DNA from: Mycolicibacterium parafortuitum
Lineage (GTDB): Bacteria; Actinomycetota; Actinomycetes; Mycobacteriales; Mycobacteriaceae
NCBI RefSeq assembly: GCF_002086815.1
Contig: NZ_MVID01000030.1
Coordinates: 1 to 64,000, forward strand
Length of the DNA stretch: 64,000 bases
Direction of reading: 5' to 3'
Position 1 is the stretch's first letter. Every line of letters starts with the position of its first letter. Under the pieces are notes generated by a model. It was not told where the DNA came from, searched no databases, and saw only the letters and a list, made by a program, of their open reading frames with translations. A program made the translations under genes and the position numbers. Below are positions 47,582-56,353 of the stretch, one piece after another.

Positions 47582-48733
47582 GTGAGCTGGGAACCGCGCC
47601 CGATGTCGCTCGTGGTCGGTGGCGTCGTCCCGACCGAGGACGTCGTCGGCCGGGTCCGCGAATCCAACGAGGTGCTCGCCTCGCTGCCGCACTCGGGTGC
47701 GGTGCTCGTCGGCGACCGCAGACACGGCAAGACCTCCCTGGCACGGCTGGTCCAGCGGATGGCCGCCGATTCTGGCGCCGTCGTCGTCTCGGTCAGCGCC
47801 GAACGGGAGAGCTATGCCGAGTTCGTGTCCGCGCTACTCGCCGAACTCGGCCGGCTCGACCCGGCGTGGGCCCAGGAACTGGCCAAGATCCGGCTCACCC
47901 TGACCGCGGGCCCGGTACAGCTGCAGCGCGACAGCCGGGCCGCGGCCACTCTGGACGATCTGCTGCACCGCGCCATCCGGCGGGCCGACGGACGCATCCT
48001 GGCGCTGTTCATCGACGAGGTCAGCGTGCTGGCCCGCAACCTGGAACGCGCCGCTCCGGGATCCGGGGACACGTTCCTGCATCTGCTGCGCCGCGTCCGT
48101 CAGGAGAACCCCGGCCGCGTCGCGACCGTGCTGTCCGGATCGATCGGCTTTCACCACGTGTCGGCGGACGCCCCGAGCACCGTCAACGACATCCCGAAGA
48201 TCGCGGTCGGGCCGATCCGCTCCGACCACGCGACCTATCTCGCCCAGTGCCTGCTGCTGGGCAGCGGCACCCCGACCACAGATCAGTACGCGGTGGCCGC
48301 CGCGATCGCCGCGGCGGCCGAGAACGTGCCGTACTACATCCAGCATCTGGTCGCCGCGGCACGCAAGTCCTGGCACGACACCGGGGTGGCGCCCTACCCC
48401 GAGCTGGTGGACCTGCTGGTCCTCGACGCGATCGGCAACCCGTACGACCCGTGGGATCTGCGGCACTACCGGGACCGGCTGCCGCACTACTACGGCGACG
48501 ACGCCCCGGCGATCGCCGGGGTGCTCGACATCTACGCGCACGCCGGCGGACCACTGGACGTCGACACCGTGCTGATGCGGCTGCGCAGCGAGGGAAGTCC
48601 GATCGCCGACCGCGCTCAGCTGGTGTCCTTCCTCGAGCGGCTCACGCTCGACCACTACCTGACCCGCGCCGGGGATGCCGACCGGTTCTCGTCCCCGCTG
48701 TTGCAGCGCGCGTGGAAAGCCATGCGCCGGTGA
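47582..48733 (+). CDS. P-loop ATPase A of a two-gene operon (unknown function)
   Basis: 383 residues. Walker A GDRRHGKT (44-51), Walker B ALFIDEV (141-147) and an AAA/STAND-like ATPase core (about 20-250), followed by a helical region with HYRDRLPHYYGDDAPAIAGVLDIYAHAGGPLDVDTVLMRLRSEG, which looks like a winged-helix or lid module (about 290-370). Resembles the broad class of ORC/Cdc6-like or MNS-type archaeal/bacterial ATPases, but I do not recognise a characterised member. No signal, membrane segment or nuclease motif. GTG start, probably leaderless. Overlaps ATPase B by 4 bp (GTGA), so the two are made together. Absent, as far as I recall, from the M. tuberculosis order at this place. Confidence 0.8.
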   Translation: MSWEPRPMSLVVGGVVPTEDVVGRVRESNEVLASLPHSGAVLVGDRRHGKTSLARLVQRMAADSGAVVVSVSAERESYAEFVSALLAELGRLDPAWAQELAKIRLTLTAGPVQLQRDSRAAATLDDLLHRAIRRADGRILALFIDEVSVLARNLERAAPGSGDTFLHLLRRVRQENPGRVATVLSGSIGFHHVSADAPSTVNDIPKIAVGPIRSDHATYLAQCLLLGSGTPTTDQYAVAAAIAAAAENVPYYIQHLVAAARKSWHDTGVAPYPELVDLLVLDAIGNPYDPWDLRHYRDRLPHYYGDDAPAIAGVLDIYAHAGGPLDVDTVLMRLRSEGSPIADRAQLVSFLERLTLDHYLTRAGDADRFSSPLLQRAWKAMRR

Positions 48734-49821
48734 GCCGTCCGCTGCTGTTCACGCCCGCCGCGGCGAACGCGGACGAGCTCGACGAGCTGACGGTCGGACG
48801 CACCGATCTCCTCGAGACGCTGACCGACCGCATCGTCTCGTCGGCGCGCGACGGCTCCCGCCCGCACACCCTGCTGGTGGCGCCGCGGGGCGCGGGAAAG
48901 ACCCACGCGCTGCGCGTCGCGGTGCACCGGGCGCTGTCCGACCCGGCAACCGCGAAAGCCGTTCTGCCCGTGCCGATCGCCGAGGACTCACTGGCCATCG
49001 GCTCGTATGCCGATCTGCTGGCCGAGGCCGCCCGCGCGATCGGGCCGGCCCTCGCCGACGAGGTCGCACCGATGCGCGGCATCCGCGACACCGTCGGGAT
49101 GGAGGCCGCGATCCTGGCCGCGGCGGCCGGAAGGATGGTGCTGCTGACGATCGAGAACCTGGACCGGGTGTTCGAGGCCATCGGCGATAAGGGGCAGGGC
49201 AGCCTGCGCGCATGGGTCGAAACATCGACGGCGGTAGTGGTTTTCGGGACCGCCCCGGCACTGTTCCCCGGCGTGGCGTCGCGCGAGTACCCGTGGTACG
49301 GGTCGTTCATCGTCGAATCGGTGCCCGCATTGACCCCCGGGGACGCCGCCGATCTGGTGCGGCGGATGGCCCTTCGGCGCGGCGACACCGCTCTCGAGGC
49401 GTTCGTCGCCTCGGCGGACGGGCGCGACTGCGTCGCAAGGATTCACGACATCATCGGCGGCACACCGCGGCTGTGGCATCTGCTGGCCGAGACCGCCGAC
49501 GCGGGCGCGCTGGCCACGGTATCGCCGGCCGTCGACGCGCTACTCGACCGGCTCGCACCGCACTATCAGCATCTGCTGTGGGGGCTGCCCCCCGGCGAGC
49601 AACGCCTGGTCGTCGAACTCGCCCGCGGCACCGGTCCGCGGTCGGTGTCCGATCTCGCTGCCGCCGTGGGGGTTTCGAACCAGTCGGCATCGGCGGCGCT
49701 GGGTCGGTTGGCGGCCGGGCGGTGGGTGCACTCGTCGAAGGCCGACGGGGACCGCCGCACGTCGTGGTATGACCTCACCGACCCGCTGCTGCGGCGCTAT
49801 CTGCAATTCCGGGACCGCTGA
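48730..49821 (+). CDS. P-loop ATPase B with C-terminal winged helix (unknown function)
   Basis: 363 residues. Walker A APRGAGKT (51-58), Walker B-like MVLLTIENLD (136-145), a sensor-type VVFGTAPALF segment (about 170-180), and a C-terminal MarR-like winged helix (about 300-363: RSVSDLAAAVGVSNQSASAALGRLAAGRWVHSSKADGDRRTSWYDLTDPLLRRYLQFR). The combination of an ATPase with a DNA-binding tail suggests a nucleic-acid-responsive switch. It is a distant relative, not a copy, of ATPase A. The pair could be a regulator complex, a stress or defence module lacking an obvious effector, or a chromosome-associated machine. Ends 95 bp before the convergent sucD, with a hairpin between. Confidence 0.8.
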   Translation: MSRPLLFTPAAANADELDELTVGRTDLLETLTDRIVSSARDGSRPHTLLVAPRGAGKTHALRVAVHRALSDPATAKAVLPVPIAEDSLAIGSYADLLAEAARAIGPALADEVAPMRGIRDTVGMEAAILAAAAGRMVLLTIENLDRVFEAIGDKGQGSLRAWVETSTAVVVFGTAPALFPGVASREYPWYGSFIVESVPALTPGDAADLVRRMALRRGDTALEAFVASADGRDCVARIHDIIGGTPRLWHLLAETADAGALATVSPAVDALLDRLAPHYQHLLWGLPPGEQRLVVELARGTGPRSVSDLAAAVGVSNQSASAALGRLAAGRWVHSSKADGDRRTSWYDLTDPLLRRYLQFRDR

Positions 49822-49844
49822 AACGCAGGACTTCTCACACGCAA

Positions 49845-49902
49845 CGAGCGCGCGCATTTGCACGGTTGCGACGGGTTGTCGCGGTGCAAACACGCGCGCT
49901 CG
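49845..49902. terminator. Long hairpin between ATPase B and sucD
   Basis: Arms 49845-49863 (CGAGCGCGCGCATTTGCAC) and 49884-49902 pair at 17 of 19 positions around a 20-nt loop that can itself fold. It lies between convergent genes. No U-tract, so it may act by stalling, or as a bidirectional barrier. Confidence 0.65.
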
Positions 49903-49916
49903 CGGTGCGGCGAAAG

Positions 49917-50819
49917 TTACAGGCTCTCGAAGATCTCGCGGGCCAGCTTGGCGGTCTCCGAAGGCGTCTTGCCGACCTTCACGCCGGCGGCCTCGAGGGC
50001 CTCCTTCTTGGCGGCCGCGGTGCCCGACGAACCGGACACGATGGCGCCGGCGTGGCCCATCGTCTTGCCCTCCGGTGCGGTGAAGCCCGCGACGTAGCCG
50101 ACGACCGGCTTGCTGACGTTGGCCTTGATGTAATCGGCCGCACGCTCCTCGGCGTCGCCGCCGATCTCGCCGATCATCACGATGACCTTGGTCTCCGGAT
50201 CCTTCTCGAACGCCTCGATCGCGTCGATGTGGGTGGTGCCGATGACCGGGTCGCCGCCGATGCCGATGGCGGTGGAGAAGCCGAGATCGCGCAGCTCGTA
50301 CATCATCTGGTAGGTCAGCGTGCCGGACTTCGACACCAGGCCGATCGGGCCCTTGCCGGTGATGTTGTTCGGCGTGATGCCGACCAGCGACTCACCGGGG
50401 GTGATGATGCCCGGGCAGTTGGGACCGATGATGCGGGTCTTCTGCCCCTTGTCGACGTTGTAGGCCCACGCGTAGGCGCTGTCCTGCACCGGGATGCCCT
50501 CGGTGATGACGACCAGCAGCGGGATCTCGGCGTCGATGGCCTCGATGATGGCGTCCTTGGAGAACGCCGGCGGCACGAACGCGATCGACACGTCGGCGCC
50601 GGTCTCCTTCATCGCCTCGGCGACCGAGCCGAACACCGGGAGCTCGATCTCGTTGCCGTCTTTGTCTTCGTGCTTGACGGTCGTGCCGGCCTTGCGGGCG
50701 TTGACGCCGCCGACGACCTGGGTGCCGGCCTTGAGCATCAGCTTGGTGTGCTTGGTGCCCTCGCCGCCGGTGATGCCCTGGACGATGACCTTGGAGTCCT
50801 TGTTCAGATAAATCGACAT
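49917..50819 (-). CDS. sucD: Succinyl-CoA synthetase, alpha subunit
   Basis: 300 residues. CoA-binding Rossmann domain (VIVQGITGGEGTKHTKLML, about 12-30; GGVNARKAG), IGPNCPGIITP (about 133-143), and the phosphorylated histidine in GHAGAIVSG near 252. With SucC it makes ATP/GTP from succinyl-CoA in the TCA cycle. 22 bp after sucC. Confidence 0.97.
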   Translation of the reverse strand: MSIYLNKDSKVIVQGITGGEGTKHTKLMLKAGTQVVGGVNARKAGTTVKHEDKDGNEIELPVFGSVAEAMKETGADVSIAFVPPAFSKDAIIEAIDAEIPLLVVITEGIPVQDSAYAWAYNVDKGQKTRIIGPNCPGIITPGESLVGITPNNITGKGPIGLVSKSGTLTYQMMYELRDLGFSTAIGIGGDPVIGTTHIDAIEAFEKDPETKVIVMIGEIGGDAEERAADYIKANVSKPVVGYVAGFTAPEGKTMGHAGAIVSGSSGTAAAKKEALEAAGVKVGKTPSETAKLAREIFESL

Positions 50820-50841
50820 AGCTGTGTTTCCCCTAAGTCCG

Positions 50842-52005
50842 CTACTTGTTCGCCAGCTCGGCGGCCTTGTCGGCGCCGGAGTCCATGGTGTCGGCCTGGA
50901 TCACCAGCGGGTGGTTGGCTTCGGCCAGGATGCGACGGCCTTCGTCGACGTTGTTGCCGTCGAGGCGGACCACGAGCGGCTTGTTGGCCTCGTCACCGAG
51001 GATCCGCAGCGCCTTGACGATGCCGTTGGCGACCGCGTCGCAGGCGGTGATGCCGCCGAAGACGTTCACGAACACGCTCTTGACCTGGCTGTCGTTCAGG
51101 ATCACGTCCAGGCCGGCGGCCATCACCTCGGCCGAGGCGCCGCCGCCGATGTCGAGGAAGTTGGCCGGCTTCACGCCGCCGTGGGCCTCACCGGCGTACG
51201 CGACGACGTCCAGGGTCGACATGACGAGCCCGGCGCCGTTGCCGATGATGCCGACCTCGCCGTCGAGCTTGACGTAGTTGAGGTCGTTCTCCTTGGCCTT
51301 GAGCTCAAGGGGATCGGTGGCGTCCTTGTCCTCGAACTCGGCGTGGCCGGGCTGGCGGAAGTCGGCGTTGGCGTCCAGGGTGACCTTGCCGTCCAGGGCG
51401 AGGATCTGATCGTCGGGGGTGCGCACCAGCGGGTTCACCTCGACCAGGGTGGCGTCCTCCTTGGTGAACACCTCCCACAGCTTCTGGATGGTGACCGCGG
51501 CGGCGTCGAGCACCTCGGCGGGCAGGTGGCCCTTCTCGGCGATCTCGCGGGCGAACGCCAGGTCGACACCCTTGACGGCGTCGACGGGCACCTTGGCCAG
51601 CCGTTCGGGCTTGGTCGCGGCGACTTCTTCGATCTCCATACCGCCCTCGACCGAGCACATGGCCAGGTAGGTGCGGTTGGAGCGGTCCAGCAGGAAGGAG
51701 ATGTAGTACTCCTCGGCGATGTCGCTGGCCTCGGCCACGAGCAGCTTCTTGACGACATGGCCCTTGATGTCGAGGCCGAGGATGTTCTGTGCGTGGGTGA
51801 ACGCGTCCTCAGGGGTCGCGGCGTACTTCACGCCACCGGCCTTACCGCGGCCGCCGACCTTGACCTGCGCCTTGACCATCACGGGCTTGCCGATTTCGGT
51901 GGCGATGGCCTTCGCGTCCTCGGCGCTGTCGGTGACGCGGCCGGGCGTGGTGGGAACGTTGTGCTTGGCGAACAGCTCTTTCGCCTGATACTCGAAGAGG
52001 TCCAT
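50842..52005 (-). CDS. sucC: Succinyl-CoA synthetase, beta subunit
   Basis: 387 residues. ATP-grasp domain starts MDLFEYQAKELFAKHNVPTTPG (1-22); VKAQVKVGGRGKAGGVKYA (about 44-62), EVNPLV (about 197-202), and C-terminal FLDIGGGASAEVMAAGLD and VFGGITACDAVANGIV. Binds nucleotide and succinate, partner of SucD. First gene of sucCD; its 263-bp upstream region, shared with the divergent M23 gene, holds both promoters. Confidence 0.97.
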   Translation of the reverse strand: MDLFEYQAKELFAKHNVPTTPGRVTDSAEDAKAIATEIGKPVMVKAQVKVGGRGKAGGVKYAATPEDAFTHAQNILGLDIKGHVVKKLLVAEASDIAEEYYISFLLDRSNRTYLAMCSVEGGMEIEEVAATKPERLAKVPVDAVKGVDLAFAREIAEKGHLPAEVLDAAAVTIQKLWEVFTKEDATLVEVNPLVRTPDDQILALDGKVTLDANADFRQPGHAEFEDKDATDPLELKAKENDLNYVKLDGEVGIIGNGAGLVMSTLDVVAYAGEAHGGVKPANFLDIGGGASAEVMAAGLDVILNDSQVKSVFVNVFGGITACDAVANGIVKALRILGDEANKPLVVRLDGNNVDEGRRILAEANHPLVIQADTMDSGADKAAELANK

Positions 52006-52268
52006 TGACTTCGGAACATCCCTGTCTGTGAGCGGCTAGAGGTAAGGCCCGACGGGCTCGGGCTGACTGTATCGAGCCGAGTGGGTGGCGTTGTCATCGC
52101 CTCCCGCTCATGTGGTCGATCTCACCGCAGGCCGAACCGTGATTCAAGTCACATTCTGGGTGGGAATATCGTCTCGGGTTGCCACTCGTATTGGAATTTG
52201 GTTAACGTCCACTGGTCTAAGTAACGGTCTGATCACGACGACTCCCCGAACGTTAAGGACTTTTCAGG

Positions 52269-53324
52269 TTGCCTCAGCATCGTCTGCCCCGCTCCCGCGA
52301 GGCCTCCACGACGCCCGGCTCAACTGAGGTCACCGAGATCATCCCGTTCGACGCCTTCGGCGAGTTCGCCGATCTTGACTGCGCAGATTCTTTGTCGCAG
52401 GGGCCTTTTGACCGCGACACCGAAGTGATCCACGCCCCCGAACTCGACGACCTGTTCGACGACGACGATCCGATACCGGTGCATCTCGTCGTTCCGAGCG
52501 AGTTCCGCGCCGATCCCGCCGCCGAGCGCCGCTCCGCCTCCCGCGCATACCGCGACAGCCACACCGATTTGAGTGACGGCGCAGCAAAGACCGACAAGAT
52601 CGATATGCGGGCCCGTAAAGGCCAGCATCGCAAGCAGGAAGTGCCGGTGAAGGGCCGCCTGGTGGTCGCGGCGATGGCTGTCGGAGCAACCGCCGCCGGC
52701 GCGTACACGATGACCAAGAACGCTGCCGCCGAACCTGCCGAGACCGTGCTCGCGGCGGATCAGACCACGCTCGGCGACGGAACCGTCATCACCGGGTCCG
52801 AGGGTGGCATGCAGGTCATCTCCGTCGCCCCGGCCTCCAATTCGATCGTGCACGCCGAGGAGATCACCAAGGCCGCGGCGTTCGCCCAGGAACGCGCCGA
52901 GCGCGAAGCCCGCCTCACCAAGCCCCAGTTCGCGATGCCGACCACCGGCGTGTGGACGTCGGGCTTCGGCTACCGCTGGGGTGTCCTGCATGCGGGCATC
53001 GACATCGCCAACGCGATCGGGACACCGATTCAGGCCGCCGCCGACGGCGTCGTGATCGCCGCGGGCCCGGAGGGCGGCTACGGCAACCTGGTGAAGCTGC
53101 GCCACGCGGACGGAACCGTCACGCTCTACGGCCACAACAGCTCGGTCCTGGTCAACGTCGGCGAGCGGGTGATGGCCGGCGACCAGATCGCCAAGATGGG
53201 CAACACCGGCAATTCCACCGGTCCGCACTGCCACTTCGAGGTGCACCTCAACGGCACCGACCGGGTCGACCCGGTCGGCTGGCTGGCCAAGCGGGGGCTC
53301 TCCCCCGGCGGCTACGTTGGCTGA
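52269..53324 (+). CDS. M23-family peptidoglycan endopeptidase-like membrane protein
   Basis: 351 residues. Acidic cytoplasmic N-terminus (1-125, with DDLFDDDDPIP), one transmembrane helix (about 130-147), a short linker with a probable coiled segment (ITKAAAFAQERAEREARL, about 199-216) and a C-terminal LytM/M23 domain (about 228-345). The zinc site appears complete: His241 and Asp245 (HAGID), His320 and His322 (GPHCHFEVH). It should therefore cleave peptide cross-links instead of only activating an amidase. TTG start at 52269 with AAGGAC 9 bases upstream. Equivalent to M. tuberculosis Rv0950c; stop and next start are contiguous. Confidence 0.87.
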   Translation: MPQHRLPRSREASTTPGSTEVTEIIPFDAFGEFADLDCADSLSQGPFDRDTEVIHAPELDDLFDDDDPIPVHLVVPSEFRADPAAERRSASRAYRDSHTDLSDGAAKTDKIDMRARKGQHRKQEVPVKGRLVVAAMAVGATAAGAYTMTKNAAAEPAETVLAADQTTLGDGTVITGSEGGMQVISVAPASNSIVHAEEITKAAAFAQERAEREARLTKPQFAMPTTGVWTSGFGYRWGVLHAGIDIANAIGTPIQAAADGVVIAAGPEGGYGNLVKLRHADGTVTLYGHNSSVLVNVGERVMAGDQIAKMGNTGNSTGPHCHFEVHLNGTDRVDPVGWLAKRGLSPGGYVG

Positions 53325-53897
53325 GTGGCCGACGAGTCTTCTGATTCCACCGAAGAGACGCGGATACTCCGCCGCGCGCCGCTGAACACCGGTTCGCAGC
53401 CCGTCAGCGCCTCCGCTGATCCACCGACGGGCATCCTGCGGCGTCACCCCACGGGCGCCCTCCCCATCCTCGCCGGGCCTGTTTCTGAGCCCGCCACCCA
53501 GGCCGTCCCGCACATCGGGCCCACCGCGCCCGACCCGAGGTTCGCGATCGCGACGACGGTCTTGAGCATCGTGTCGGGGTGGGGCACCGCCGTGATCGCG
53601 ACCGACCTGATCACCGGCTGGTGGGCGACGGATCCACTGTTCTGCATCGCGATGGGCTTCCTGGCGGCGGTGTCGGCCGCCGCGTCGATCAGCGGGGTGA
53701 TCGCGCTGCTGCTGCGCAGGCGCACCGCGCGCCTGCTGATCGTGGTCGGCGCGGTGATCGCGTTGCTGATCTTCGCCGGCCTTTTCGTCGCCGGGGCGGC
53801 GCTGCCGGCACCGGTCTACGCACTGCCGCTGTTGCCCGCGGCGTCGATCGTTTCCGCCGCGCTGCCCGGCACGGCGCGGTGGAGCCGCACCGACTGA
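53325..53897 (+). CDS. Small four-helix membrane protein, unknown function
   Basis: 190 residues. Hydrophilic N-terminus (1-70) with several Thr/Pro/Arg stretches (RILRRAP, GILRRHP repeats), then four hydrophobic segments (about 73-98, 105-131, 136-162, 165-182). GTG start immediately after the M23 stop, so certainly co-transcribed and probably coupled to the peptidase. May anchor or regulate it. Its stop TGA is contiguous with the convergent uvrD1 stop, with no spacer. Confidence 0.72.
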   Translation: MADESSDSTEETRILRRAPLNTGSQPVSASADPPTGILRRHPTGALPILAGPVSEPATQAVPHIGPTAPDPRFAIATTVLSIVSGWGTAVIATDLITGWWATDPLFCIAMGFLAAVSAAASISGVIALLLRRRTARLLIVVGAVIALLIFAGLFVAGAALPAPVYALPLLPAASIVSAALPGTARWSRTD

Positions 53898-56255
53898 CTA
53901 GAGCTTCGAGATCGGCGCGTGGTTGTGCATCAGCTTCACCCGGCCCGCGCTGCCGAAGTCGATCAGCGACATCGCCGATTCGCCGACGCCGGAGACCTCT
54001 TCGACCCGGCCCAGCCCGTACTTGTCGTGGGTGACGCGATCGCCCGGCTCGAGCACGATCAGCGGCCTCTTCCCCGCCGCCGGACGGTTCGGTGACGGCC
54101 GCGGCGTGCCGTAGCGGCCGGCGTTGCCGACCGGCGCGGAGAACGACGACGCCGGCGCCTCGGTGCGGCGCCAGTCGATGAGCTCCGGGGGGATCTCCCG
54201 CAGGAAGCGCGACTCGGGGTTGAGCATCGGCTGTCCCCACGACGAACGCACCTTCGCGCGGCTGAGGTAGAGACGCTGACGGGCGCGGGTGATCCCGACA
54301 TAGGCCAGCCGCCGTTCCTCGGAGAGTTCGGCGGGATCGCCGAGGGCCCGCATGTGCGGGAACATGCCGTCCTCCCAGCCGGTCACGAACACCACCGGGA
54401 ACTCCAGCCCCTTGGCGGTGTGCAGCGTCATCATCGTCACCACCCCCGAGCCGTGTTCGGGGATGTCGTCGGCGTCGGCGACCAGCGACACCCGCTCCAG
54501 GAACGCCGCGAGCACACCGGTGTCGGGGACGTCCTCGTCCGCGGCGTCGGCACCCTGCGCGTCGTCGGCTTCGGCCAGTGCGCGCGCGTTGGCCAGATCG
54601 GTACTGAATTCGTGTGCGACGCTGACCAATTCGTTGAGGTTGTCCAACCGGGCCAGGTCCTGCGGATCGCTGGAGGACTCAAGCTCGGCGCGGTAGCCGG
54701 TGCGGTCGAGGACCGTCTCGACGAGGTCGCCGAGCTCGCCGTCGAGACCGCCGCGCAGTTCGTCGAGCAGTGCGACGAAACCGGCGATGGCCTTCTCCGA
54801 GCGCGTGTTCAGCATCGGCACCTTGCCCGCGGCGGCGTCGGCGAGCGCGTCGTTGAAGTTCAGGCCGGTGTTCTCGGCGTGTACCGCCACGCAGGCCTCG
54901 GCGCGGTCACCGATGCCGCGGCGCGGGGTGTTGAGGATGCGGCGCATGCTGACCGCGTCCCCGGGGTTGTCGAGCACCCGCAGGTAGGCGACGATGTCGC
55001 GAATCTCCTTGCGCTCGTAAAAGCGCACTCCCCCGACGACTTTGTACGGGATGCCGGCGCGGATGAAGACTTCCTCGATCGCCCGCGAGGAGTTGTTGGT
55101 GCGGTAGAAGACGGCGACGTCGTTGTAGGAGAAGCCCGGGATGGAGTCCGACAGCGAGTCGATCTCCTGGGCGACGAAGCGTGCCTCGTCGTGTTCGTTG
55201 TCGGCGACGTACCCGACGATCAGCTCGCCCTCACCGGCGTCGGTCCACAGCCGCTTCTCGCGCCTGCCGGTGTTGCGGGAGATCACCGAGTTCGCCGCGT
55301 TCAGGATGGTCTGTGTGGAGCGGTAGTTCTGCTCCAGCAGAATCGTTGTGGCGTTGGGGAAGTCGCGCTCGAAGTCCTCGATGTTGCGGATCGTCGCCCC
55401 GCGGAACGCGTAGATCGACTGGTCGGCGTCGCCGACGACACACAGCTCGGCGGGCGGCACCCCGTCGGGATTGTCGTCCGAGGCGGCCGTTCCCACGAGC
55501 TCGCGTACCAGCACGTACTGCGCGTGGTTGGTGTCCTGGTACTCGTCGACCAGGATGTGCCGGAACCGGCGCCGGTAGTACTGCGCGATCTGCGGGAAGG
55601 CCTGCAGCACGGCGACCGTCTCCCCGATCAGGTCGTCGAAGTCCAACGCGTTGGCGGCGCGCAGCCTGCGCTGGTATTCGCCGTAGACGTCGGCGACGAT
55701 GCGGGCCAGGTCGTCGGCGGCCTCGGAGGCCTCGGCGGCCGCCTGTGCGGGGCCGATCAGCTCGTTCTTCAGGTTCGAGATCGCGTTGGCCAGCAGCCGC
55801 GGCGAATGCCGCTTGGTGTCCAGGCCCATGTCCTTGCCGATCATCAGCAGCAGCCGCCGCGAGTCGTCGGCGTCATAGATCGAGAAGTTGGAGTTCAGCC
55901 CGGGCAGCAGCGAGGCCTGGTTGCGCAGGATCCGCACACACGTCGAGTGAAACGTCGACACCCACATGTTGCGGGCCCGCGGCCCGACGAGCCCGACGAT
56001 GCGCTCGCGCATCTCGGCGGCCGCCTTGTTGGTGAAGGTGATCGCCAGCACCTGCCCGACGCCGACGTCGCGCGCGGCGAGCAGATACGCGATGCGCCGC
56101 GTCAACACCGCCGTCTTGCCCGAGCCGGCGCCCGCGACGATCAGCAGCGGGGTGCCCTCGTGCAGCACCGCTTGGCGTTGCTGCGGGTTCAGGCCTTCGA
56201 GCAGGTCGTCGCCGGTCATCGGCGTGGCGTCGTTCAGCGTCAGGTGCACACTCAT
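53898..56255 (-). CDS. uvrD1: ATP-dependent DNA helicase UvrD1 (PcrA-like)
   Basis: 785 residues, SF1A helicase. Q motif LNPQQRQAVLH, motif I VAGAGSGKTAVL (about 40-51), Ia ITFTNKAAAEM, II VDEYQDTNHAQY, III VVGDADQSIYAFRGA, IV EQNYRS, V VTMMTLHTAKGLEFPVVFVTG, VI RRLAYVGITRARQRLYL. The C-terminal Tudor-like domain (GDRVTHDKYGLGRVEEVSGVGESAMSLIDFGSAGRVKLMHNHAPISKL) is the RNA-polymerase/Ku-binding region described for mycobacterial UvrD1. Acts in nucleotide excision repair and double-strand break processing. ATG 56253-56255; an ATG at codon 13 is an alternative. Confidence 0.96.
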   Translation of the reverse strand: MSVHLTLNDATPMTGDDLLEGLNPQQRQAVLHEGTPLLIVAGAGSGKTAVLTRRIAYLLAARDVGVGQVLAITFTNKAAAEMRERIVGLVGPRARNMWVSTFHSTCVRILRNQASLLPGLNSNFSIYDADDSRRLLLMIGKDMGLDTKRHSPRLLANAISNLKNELIGPAQAAAEASEAADDLARIVADVYGEYQRRLRAANALDFDDLIGETVAVLQAFPQIAQYYRRRFRHILVDEYQDTNHAQYVLVRELVGTAASDDNPDGVPPAELCVVGDADQSIYAFRGATIRNIEDFERDFPNATTILLEQNYRSTQTILNAANSVISRNTGRREKRLWTDAGEGELIVGYVADNEHDEARFVAQEIDSLSDSIPGFSYNDVAVFYRTNNSSRAIEEVFIRAGIPYKVVGGVRFYERKEIRDIVAYLRVLDNPGDAVSMRRILNTPRRGIGDRAEACVAVHAENTGLNFNDALADAAAGKVPMLNTRSEKAIAGFVALLDELRGGLDGELGDLVETVLDRTGYRAELESSSDPQDLARLDNLNELVSVAHEFSTDLANARALAEADDAQGADAADEDVPDTGVLAAFLERVSLVADADDIPEHGSGVVTMMTLHTAKGLEFPVVFVTGWEDGMFPHMRALGDPAELSEERRLAYVGITRARQRLYLSRAKVRSSWGQPMLNPESRFLREIPPELIDWRRTEAPASSFSAPVGNAGRYGTPRPSPNRPAAGKRPLIVLEPGDRVTHDKYGLGRVEEVSGVGESAMSLIDFGSAGRVKLMHNHAPISKL

Positions 56256-56302
56256 GTCGCACCCAACTTACCGCTGCGGGCGGACATCGCCGCCATGGCG
56301 CG

Positions 56303-56342
56303 AGGCCCCGGGTGGCGCGGGTGTCCGCGTCACCCGGGGCCT
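56303..56342 (-). terminator. Terminator of the glycine-rich protein gene
   Basis: Perfect 12-bp stem AGGCCCCGGGTG (56303-56314) and its complement (56331-56342), 16-nt loop, 11 bp downstream of the PGRS-like stop codon on the minus strand. Confidence 0.75.
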
Positions 56343-56353
56343 GCGCACACCAG

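Noticed and set aside
47582..49821. Calling the ATPase pair a known anti-phage system
   Set aside because: No nuclease, reverse transcriptase, TIR, transmembrane or other effector domain is visible, and no neighbouring defence genes; kept only as a candidate of unknown function.
52006..52268. c-di-AMP (ydaO-type) riboswitch before the M23 gene
   Set aside because: Such riboswitches often precede actinobacterial wall hydrolases, but I could not find the conserved core; the region looks like a divergent promoter.
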